NCBI RefSeq assembly: GCF_003367475.1
Contig: NZ_QRHA01000009.1
Span: forward strand, 1-64,000
Source: Alteromonas aestuariivivens
GTDB taxonomy: Bacteria; Pseudomonadota; Gammaproteobacteria; Enterobacterales; Alteromonadaceae
Reading direction: 5' to 3'
DNA: 64,000 nucleotides
Position 1 is the stretch's first letter; the number at the start of each line of letters is the position of its first letter. The position numbers and the translations under genes were made by a program. Positions 57,914-64,000 of the stretch are shown in pieces. The notes under the pieces are model-generated. The model had not been told where the DNA came from. It was given only the letters and a program-made list of their open reading frames with translations, and ran no database searches.

Positions 57914-59116
57914 ATGCAAAGAACTCTGAAACTGGTTACCGGGCTGTGGCTCTTGAGCCTGGTACAGATTGGCGCAGTGGCCAAAGAAACGGCTGCGCCT
58001 GCCCTGCTGACAGAAAAGCAGACTTTTGAAATGAGCGATTTCCAGACCTTTGGCGGTAAGATCATTGAGCGCGTTCGTGTAGGCTGGGAGAGCTATGGGC
58101 AGATGAATGCCGACAAGGACAACGTTGTTCTTGTCACCCATTATTTTTCCGGCACCTCCCATGCGGCCGGCAAATATCACCCGGACGACACAACCCCCGG
58201 TTACTGGGATGCCATTATTGGCCCGGGAAAAGCCATTGATACCAATCGCTTTTTTGTTGTCAGCGTCGACAGCCTTGCCAACCTGAATGCCTACGATGCC
58301 AATGTGATCACAACCGGCCCTGCCTCCATCAACCCGGCTACCGGCAAACCTTACGGGCTAACGTTTCCGGTGGTAACCATTCGCGATTTCGTGAATGTGC
58401 AAAAAGCGGTACTGGAAAGCCTGGGGATCAAAAGGCTGCATGCTGTTGTTGGACCTTCAATGGGTTCCATGCAGGCGCTGGAATGGGCGACCGCTTACCC
58501 TGACTGGGTTGATCGCATGGTATCCGTGATTGGCGCAGGTGAAAGCGATGCCTGGACTACGGCCGCACTGGAACAATGGGCCACGCCCATACGCCTGGAC
58601 CCGAACTGGCAGCAGGGAAATTATAGCGCTGAAAATCGTCCGGATGATGGACTGGCTGCAGCATTGGCGCTGATAACCCAGCAGGCTCTGCATCCGCAGT
58701 TTTTTGCCCGCCAGGGCCAACAACTGGGCTACTCACCCGTGGAGCAGGGCCCGCTGGAAGACATTAATAGCCGCCACAGCATCGTGAACTGGTTATTCGA
58801 GCGGGCCCACGGGCGGGCCAAAAAAATGGACGCCAATCACCTGCTTTATCTGGTGCGGGCATGCCAGTTGTTTGTTGCCGGGCATAACGGCGACCTGGCC
58901 ACAGGCCTTAAAACGGTAACGGCCAAAACCTTGTTTATGCCCGCCAGTTCAGACCTTCTCCTGATGCCATACCTGGCCCAATCGGCCCACAACAAGTTAA
59001 CTGCCCAAGGCAAACACAGCGACTATCAGGAGCTTCACGGTGAACTGGGTCATCTGGAAGGAGTGCTCGATGTGAGTGAACAGGCACAAACCCTGAAAAC
59101 CTTTTTAGAAAACTAA
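57914..59116 (+). CDS. Secreted MetX-like alpha/beta-hydrolase (E22-type)
   Basis: The 400-aa protein has a signal peptide (MQRTLKLVTGLWLLSLVQIGA). The alpha/beta hydrolase fold resembles homoserine O-acetyltransferase MetX: DNVVLVTHYFSGTSHAAG, the nucleophile Ser in GPSMGSMQALEWA near residue 182, Asp in PASSDLLLMP and His in HGELGHLEGVLD. True MetX is cytosolic and has GGSMGG; the signal peptide and GPSMGS here suggest an exported esterase. AGGAG lies before ATG 57914, ten bases after the permease. In this context an oligohydroxybutyrate hydrolase is plausible. Confidence 0.8.
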   Translation: MQRTLKLVTGLWLLSLVQIGAVAKETAAPALLTEKQTFEMSDFQTFGGKIIERVRVGWESYGQMNADKDNVVLVTHYFSGTSHAAGKYHPDDTTPGYWDAIIGPGKAIDTNRFFVVSVDSLANLNAYDANVITTGPASINPATGKPYGLTFPVVTIRDFVNVQKAVLESLGIKRLHAVVGPSMGSMQALEWATAYPDWVDRMVSVIGAGESDAWTTAALEQWATPIRLDPNWQQGNYSAENRPDDGLAAALALITQQALHPQFFARQGQQLGYSPVEQGPLEDINSRHSIVNWLFERAHGRAKKMDANHLLYLVRACQLFVAGHNGDLATGLKTVTAKTLFMPASSDLLLMPYLAQSAHNKLTAQGKHSDYQELHGELGHLEGVLDVSEQAQTLKTFLEN

Positions 59117-59134
59117 ACAAGGGCAGAATACAAA

Positions 59135-60145
59135 ATGAAAACACTTCACCACAGCATGCCTTTCGCGCTTCTGGCACTGGGCATTTCTGCCGCCAGCGTT
59201 GCACAGACTCAGAAACTGAATCTGGATCTGGAGCGAGTGACGGTCTCCGGGCTGTCGTCTGGCGGTTACATGGCCAACCAGTTTCATCTGGCTTTCAGTG
59301 ACTGGGTATCTGGCGCCGGTATCATTGCGGCCGGGCCCTATTATTGTGCCCGCAATGACATTACCGTCGCGCTCGGCCAGTGCGTTGACAAAGTCACTGC
59401 CCCCATTGAGGTTGAGGCGCTCTCTGCCCAGGCCAGGCAATGGGCCAGCGAACACAAAATCGCCGCTCTGGATAACCTGGCGGACAGCAAAGTCTGGCTG
59501 TTCCACGGCAGTGCCGACAACCGGGTTAACAAGGCAGTAAGCCAGGCGCTGTATGCGCAGTATCAAAGCTGGGTTAATGCAGAAAATCTCGTCTACGTGA
59601 ACGACAAACCCTTTGCCCACCTGTTCCCCACCCTGACCAATGGCGGCAACTGCGCAGAATCAGAAAGCCCATTTATTGGCCAGTGTGACTATGACGCTGC
59701 CGGCCAGATGCTCAACCATCTTTACGATGACCTGGCAACCCCGGATGGTGCGCTGAGTGGCAAGGTCATTGAGTTCAGCCAGACACAAATCGCCGGCAGT
59801 AAAGCTTCCACAATGGCCGAAACCGGCTATGCCTATGTCCCGCAACGCTGTCAACAGGGTGACTCTTGCCGGGTGCATATCAGCTTTCATGGCTGTAACC
59901 AGTTTGCCGAAGCCATCGGAACCCAATATGCAGAAAACACCGGCCTGAATCGCTGGGCCGACGACAACCAAATGGTGGTGGTGTACCCACAAACCAAAAA
60001 ATCCATGTTTATGCCCCTAAACCCTCAGGGTTGCTGGGACTGGTGGGGCTATACCGGCGAAGACTATGCCACCGCCAACGGCCAGCAGCTGCAGGCCGTC
60101 AAAGCCATCGTGGAGGGGTTAAATCACAAAGAGGACACGCAATGA
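59135..60145 (+). CDS. Extracellular poly(3-hydroxybutyrate) depolymerase
   Basis: The 336-aa protein has a signal peptide (MKTLHHSMPFALLALGISAASVA) and a lipase box GLSSGGYMANQFHLAF near residue 41 close to the mature N-terminus, as in circularly permuted PHB depolymerases. VWLFHGSADNRVNKAVSQ supplies the Asp and VHISFHGCNQFAEAIGTQY the likely His. QGCWDWWGYTGEDYATANG is the conserved C-terminal block. No substrate-binding domain is appended, so it may act on amorphous polymer or oligomers. Its stop overlaps the next start. Confidence 0.9.
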   Translation: MKTLHHSMPFALLALGISAASVAQTQKLNLDLERVTVSGLSSGGYMANQFHLAFSDWVSGAGIIAAGPYYCARNDITVALGQCVDKVTAPIEVEALSAQARQWASEHKIAALDNLADSKVWLFHGSADNRVNKAVSQALYAQYQSWVNAENLVYVNDKPFAHLFPTLTNGGNCAESESPFIGQCDYDAAGQMLNHLYDDLATPDGALSGKVIEFSQTQIAGSKASTMAETGYAYVPQRCQQGDSCRVHISFHGCNQFAEAIGTQYAENTGLNRWADDNQMVVVYPQTKKSMFMPLNPQGCWDWWGYTGEDYATANGQQLQAVKAIVEGLNHKEDTQ

Positions 60146-60909
60146 ACACATTAAACATATTCGTCACCGGCGGTGCCAGCGGCATTGGGCTTGGCATTGC
60201 CGGGGCGCTGGCAGCCGACGGTCATCATATGATCATTGCCGACATTGACGTGGACGCCGCCACCAAAGCGGCAGACCATCTGCAGTCACAAGGGTTCAGT
60301 GCCCAGGCCGTGCAGCTCAACGTGTGCGACGCACTGCAAATCTCCCGGTTAAATGAAACACTGTCAGCAACGCCGGTTGATGTACTGGTGAACAACGCGG
60401 GCATACAGCACGTTTCACGGCTGGAAGATTTTCCTGCAGCCAAGTGGCAGCAGCTGATCGACATCATGCTGGTTGGCCCCGCTTTGCTTACCCAGGCCTT
60501 TCTGCCGGGCATGCGGGAGCGCAACTTTGGCCGCATCATCAATGTGGGCTCGATTCATTCGGTAATCGCCTCCCCATACAAATCTGCCTATGTGGCCGCC
60601 AAGCACGGGCTACTGGGGTTTGCCAAAACCGTAGCGCTGGAAACCGGTGATTGTGATGTGACCATCAACACCCTGTGCCCTGCGTATGTGAAAACACCGC
60701 TGGTGGAAAAACAGATCGCTGATCAGGCCAGGGAGAACAACCTCAGCGAAGAGGACGTGGTCAACAGGATCATGCTTGAACCCATGCCCAAAAAGGCTTT
60801 CATTACCGTAGAGGAACTCGCCGCTACCGCCCGCTTTCTGATCAGCGACAACGCGCGTAACATCACTGGCCAGACCATGATCCTCGATGGCGGCTGGACG
60901 GCCCGTTAG
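60142..60909 (+). CDS. bdhA: 3-hydroxybutyrate dehydrogenase
   Basis: The 255-aa short-chain dehydrogenase has the NAD motif TGGASGIGLGIAGAL, NNAG, and the catalytic Ser and Tyr-Lys in GSIHSVIASPYKSAYVAAKHG. The PAYVKTPLVEKQI and NITGQTMILDGGWTAR segments match HBDH. It oxidises 3-hydroxybutyrate to acetoacetate. ATG 60142 lies in an ATGA overlap with the depolymerase stop, so the two are coupled. Confidence 0.92.
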   Translation: MNTLNIFVTGGASGIGLGIAGALAADGHHMIIADIDVDAATKAADHLQSQGFSAQAVQLNVCDALQISRLNETLSATPVDVLVNNAGIQHVSRLEDFPAAKWQQLIDIMLVGPALLTQAFLPGMRERNFGRIINVGSIHSVIASPYKSAYVAAKHGLLGFAKTVALETGDCDVTINTLCPAYVKTPLVEKQIADQARENNLSEEDVVNRIMLEPMPKKAFITVEELAATARFLISDNARNITGQTMILDGGWTAR

Positions 60910-60932
60910 CGCTTTTCAATTCAAGATCAACT

Positions 60933-60974
60933 ATGCTAATGTCCAGTCCATTGATTGTTAAAGGACATTAGCAT
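60933..60974 (+). promoter_or_regulatory. Inverted repeat covering the nadK ribosome site
   Basis: ATGCTAATGTCC (60933-60944) and GGACATTAGCAT (60963-60974) are perfect 12-base complements with an 18-base loop. The right arm contains the AGGA of the nadK leader. Confidence 0.7.
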
Positions 60975-60978
60975 TCTT

Positions 60979-61854
60979 ATGCCCTATCAAACTGTTGGGC
61001 TGCTTGGTAAACCGGCCCACACCGGCACCCACGACAGCCTCAAATTACTCGCCGATTATCTTACCAGACGGGGTTGCCAGATCCTGGTAGAAGAAAACAT
61101 TGCCAGTGAAATGCCCGGCAACGGATTTACCGCCTGCGACCTGGTTACCATTGGCAAGCAGGCCGACCTCGCCGTAGTGATTGGCGGTGATGGCAGTATG
61201 CTCGGCGCTGCCCGGGTGCTGGCGCGCTTTGACATTCAGGTGGTGGGGGTTAACCGCGGAAACCTGGGCTTTCTCACCGACATCAACCCCGATGACATTG
61301 AAGAACAAATGGATTTACTGTTTGCCGGGGAATCTGTGGTGGAACAGCGCTTTTTGCTGGAAGTGGAAGTTTACCGCCACGAAAAGCTGAAAAGTAACAA
61401 TTCAGCGGTCAACGAAGTGGTGCTGCACCATGGCAAAGTGGCGCACATGATGGAATTTGAAATTTACATCGACGACCATTTTGTCTTCAGCCAACGATCG
61501 GATGGCCTGATTGTCGCCACCCCTACCGGCACCACAGCCTACTCCCTGTCAGGTGGCGGCCCCATCATAATGCCAAGGCTGGATGCACTGTGCCTGGTAC
61601 CCATGTTCCCCCACACGCTGAGCAGCCGCCCAATTGTAGTCGACGCCACCAGCACGGTTTCAATGCGGGTTTCCAAGGTCAACAGCGACAGCCTGCAGGT
61701 TAGTTGCGACAGCCACATTGTGTTGCCCGTATTGCCCGGCGACGAAATCAAAATTAAGAAGAGTGCTGACAAACTGACCCTGGTGCACCCGAAAGGCTAC
61801 AACTATTTCACCGTATTGAGAAACAAACTCGGCTGGGGCAGTAAACTGTACTGA
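60979..61854 (+). CDS. nadK: NAD kinase
   Basis: NadK phosphorylates NAD to NADP. The 291-aa protein starts [20 protein letters not shown] and has the [11 protein letters not shown] motif near residue 68, NEVVLHHG and [13 protein letters not shown] near residue 180. In-frame TTG 60955 would add eight residues; ATG 60979 resembles family starts better. It follows the PHB operon by 69 bp but may be separately transcribed. Confidence 0.94.
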   Translation: MPYQTVGLLGKPAHTGTHDSLKLLADYLTRRGCQILVEENIASEMPGNGFTACDLVTIGKQADLAVVIGGDGSMLGAARVLARFDIQVVGVNRGNLGFLTDINPDDIEEQMDLLFAGESVVEQRFLLEVEVYRHEKLKSNNSAVNEVVLHHGKVAHMMEFEIYIDDHFVFSQRSDGLIVATPTGTTAYSLSGGGPIIMPRLDALCLVPMFPHTLSSRPIVVDATSTVSMRVSKVNSDSLQVSCDSHIVLPVLPGDEIKIKKSADKLTLVHPKGYNYFTVLRNKLGWGSKLY

Positions 61855-61887
61855 GGCCTGTTTTGGCATAACAGAACAGAGACAAAA

Positions 61888-61914
61888 ATGGCCGCAAAAA
61901 ACGGCCATTTTTTT
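61888..61914 (+). terminator. Intrinsic terminator after nadK
   Basis: ATGGCCG and CGGCCAT pair around CAAAAAA, followed by six T. Confidence 0.88.
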
Positions 61915-61935
61915 ACATGGATATTGAAGATAAAA

Positions 61936-63639
61936 CTAAATCCGGGCTTTTCTGCGCATCAGGCTCAACAGCCCAAGGCAAAGCAGTAGAACAAAATTCA
62001 GGCTGCCGCCCCCACCGGAGGAATTACTGTCAGGCGGCGGAGCGGGCAAAGGTACAGGATCGGGCCCAGGTTGCGGCTCTGGTTGTGGCTCTGGTTGTGG
62101 CGCTGGCTCGGTAGCATCCAAATCCAAATCGATAATCTGAAGATAAACCGGCTGTGCACTGCCTTCTCCCTTTTCCATCAGATAAAAGTAAAGTTTGCCG
62201 TCGTCGATATAAACATTACCATGGCGGAATTCCCGTCCATCTGTCTGCTCGTAGACCCGCGTAAATTTATTCGTGCCCCCCTCCGCTTTCTCAATGTAAG
62301 GGCGCCCTGAAGAATTAAGGCCAATGATGTAGATATTATTGCCTGCGGTATAAATTTCATCTGCGCCGGAAAAGTCCGTCGACGTAATAAATTCCGCTTC
62401 CCCGGCAGGTTTGTACGTGTGTACTTTCACCGTAACGTTGTTCTCTGTATCTTTAACGCTACCAATTAAATGAACATCACCGCGTTCGGTTACATTCCAG
62501 TCGAACCCGTGCACAATGTAGACCTGATTTTTCGCCGTTGTGGATACCAGATCGCCGGGCTCTGAAACCTTGATATCATCCGCGTCTACCAACGGGGTTT
62601 CCACCGCCTCTCCGCGGTGATTTTTCCAGTCACTGACGCCATCGGGATGATCGGAGTAAGCGTAATAAAACCCGTTCTGGTAAAGATATTTGTCGTTATT
62701 GTTGCTGGATCGGCGCTGGAATCCTACCCGAAGTTTGCCATTCACATACTTCATGCTGCCGTACAGACCCCAGTTATAGTCCATACCGTATGACTTGGCA
62801 TCCACTACGTTGAACTGCAAAAAATCAGACCAGGTTTTGTTATCTGCGTAATATCGGGCGAACTTGTAACCGCCGTTGTTATTCCCCCCTTTGCGCATGT
62901 ACATCAGCAAGGTACCGTCGGTGTTGAGGAAAAAGCCTGGGTACGTCAAACCGGAAAACGCTTCGTAATCCACTTCACCGGTCAGAGTAATGTGTTTGTA
63001 ATCGCTGTCGCCTTCACTGTTGAAGCTGGTGTCTTTAACAAACTGATCCAGCGTAAATTCGTCATCCGGAACGTTGGCCGCCCCGGGTTTGGAGTAGGAG
63101 TAACGAAAATAATCGTTGGCCAGGCTGCCATCTGAGGGGCGGTCTGAGCCGTAGGCGTGCATGTCATAAAGCAGATGGATTGTGCCATCAACGGGGCTCA
63201 CACCAACGGCAATGGTATTGTGCGATTCGCCTATCCACCACTGATTTTGGTATCCGGTATGCTGATGGGGAAATTCGATGGTTTTCAGGCTGCCCGTAAC
63301 CATGTTGTAACGGGTCAGCATGACATGGCGGTCATTCTTTCCGCCCCGGTACCAGGTCATGAACACATAATCACCCAGCTTCTTGATACTGTCTCCATGC
63401 GGGCTAATTCGATTGCCGAAATAGTAATGATACTTTTCATCGTTTACCACCGCAGGATCGCTGCGATTGGTAGTCACTTTTTCTCCATCGAAAAACAACC
63501 CGGTGTCCGTTATCTGTATTTCCTTTTCCAGCACAATTTCTGCAAAAGTATGGCTGCTGGCAACAAGCAACGCACCCGCCAACAAGCTCCTGAACAACAC
63601 TTTTACGCTCATCAGCGAACCCGAAAACTGCCTTTCCAT
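61936..63639 (-). CDS. BNR_4 repeat protein with GlyGly-CTERM tail (ulvan-lyase-like)
   Basis: The 567-aa protein starts with a signal peptide (FRSLLAGALLVASSHTFA, GGGAGG-type ribosome site GGGAGG six bases before ATG 63639). The propeller part has YFGNRISPHGDSIKKLGDYV, TWYRGGKNDRHVMLTRYN and IGESHNTIAVGVSPVDGTIH, blocks I associate with the PL24/PL25 ulvan lyase and BNR_4 family. A Pro/Glu/Gln linker (near residue 510) precedes SSGGGGSLNFVLLLCLGLLS and a basic end, a GlyGly-CTERM signal cut by rhombosortase and usually followed by type II secretion. Substrate is inferred. Confidence 0.82.
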   Translation of the reverse strand: MERQFSGSLMSVKVLFRSLLAGALLVASSHTFAEIVLEKEIQITDTGLFFDGEKVTTNRSDPAVVNDEKYHYYFGNRISPHGDSIKKLGDYVFMTWYRGGKNDRHVMLTRYNMVTGSLKTIEFPHQHTGYQNQWWIGESHNTIAVGVSPVDGTIHLLYDMHAYGSDRPSDGSLANDYFRYSYSKPGAANVPDDEFTLDQFVKDTSFNSEGDSDYKHITLTGEVDYEAFSGLTYPGFFLNTDGTLLMYMRKGGNNNGGYKFARYYADNKTWSDFLQFNVVDAKSYGMDYNWGLYGSMKYVNGKLRVGFQRRSSNNNDKYLYQNGFYYAYSDHPDGVSDWKNHRGEAVETPLVDADDIKVSEPGDLVSTTAKNQVYIVHGFDWNVTERGDVHLIGSVKDTENNVTVKVHTYKPAGEAEFITSTDFSGADEIYTAGNNIYIIGLNSSGRPYIEKAEGGTNKFTRVYEQTDGREFRHGNVYIDDGKLYFYLMEKGEGSAQPVYLQIIDLDLDATEPAPQPEPQPEPQPGPDPVPLPAPPPDSNSSGGGGSLNFVLLLCLGLLSLMRRKARI

Positions 63640-63929
63640 ATGTTGCCTCCCGCTCGAACATTTTGACTTATTATGTAAACATATTGATCTATATTGAACA
63701 TTTTTGACGATAATAGATTACAAGCACATTGTCCAATCGACTTGTTTTCGATTTGGCACCTCACCCCTCGGAATGAGATAAATACCGTACTAAAATCACC
63801 TTAGGGTAATCGGCAATTCTGTGTGGTCTTATTATCCTTCCAACTTGGCAGGTAACTGCATGGCAGGTAGCTGATAGAATGCTATCCTTTGAAAGTCAGC
63901 ATTCAGGATAATTCGAGCTTCATCTTTTA
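63640..63929. other. AT-rich intergenic region upstream of the BNR_4 gene
   Basis: About 290 bp with no convincing gene. It is AT-rich next to the BNR_4 start, probably its promoter. I see no repeat or RNA gene. Confidence 0.5.
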
Positions 63930-64000
63930 ATGAGGACAGAAAGGCAGAGTAAAATTACAACCAGACAATTGGATGCATGCACAGAGAAATGGCCTGATAA
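63930..64000 (+). CDS. Possible start of a plus-strand gene cut by the window edge
   Basis: ATG 63930 opens a frame to the window end (MRTERQSKITTRQLDACTEK). There is no clear ribosome site and 23 codons are too few to judge; it may be chance. Confidence 0.25.
   Translation, partial: MRTERQSKITTRQLDACTEKWPD

Overview
The window is about 64 kb of chromosome from a marine-type gammaproteobacterium. The core gene order (dnaK-dnaJ-dapB-carA-carB-greA; ubiF divergent from miaB-phoH-ybeY-corC-lnt) is the Pseudomonadales/Cellvibrionales-like arrangement. The accessory genes (TonB receptors, a BNR_4 protein resembling ulvan lyases with a GlyGly-CTERM tail, poly-3-hydroxybutyrate depolymerase, a CbrA/MxtR-type sensor kinase) fit a free-living heterotroph on algal or organic particles. 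I cannot name the genus from the sequence alone.

Layout. 1-1.9 kb: the end of an integron cassette array, with the right end of an IS3-family element, attC-like sites, a reversed RelE/DinJ toxin-antitoxin cassette, an ABM-domain cassette and a small membrane-protein cassette. 1.9-12.5 kb: accessory genes (BNR_4 protein, acetyltransferase, methyltransferase, MAPEG protein, porin plus solute-binding protein, TonB receptor, NDH-2-like dehydrogenase, VOC protein, secreted nucleosidase-like protein) and a DUF3604 gene remnant. 13-25.5 kb: housekeeping block rplY-pth-ychF, tRNA Met-Leu-Gln-Gln, alanine symporter, ubiF, miaB-phoH-ybeY-corC-lnt. 25.6-31 kb: amidohydrolase, heat-shock gene ibpA with a sigma-32 promoter and a ROSE-type RNA thermometer, katG, NUDIX, greA. 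31-46 kb: carB, carA, dapB, then an inserted group (cytochrome b, prpE, membrane protein, solute-binding protein, cytochrome c'), then dnaJ, dnaK, grpE with sigma-32 promoters. 46-54 kb: a hybrid symporter-sensor kinase and, two genes further, its likely LuxR-type response regulator (MxtR/ErdR-like), with a MITE-like repeat between them and an FG-GAP lipoprotein after.

54-61 kb is the most interesting part: a TonB receptor divergent from a tight operon of GntP-type permease, secreted MetX-like esterase, secreted PHB depolymerase and 3-hydroxybutyrate dehydrogenase. A 46-bp near-perfect palindrome lies in the divergent promoter region. Read together these genes look like a self-contained locus for taking external polyhydroxybutyrate to acetoacetate, organised like a polysaccharide utilisation locus. 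nadK follows with a hairpin over its likely ribosome binding site, then a surface-anchored BNR_4 protein.

All assignments are from reading the sequence and from knowledge of the families; no database search was run.
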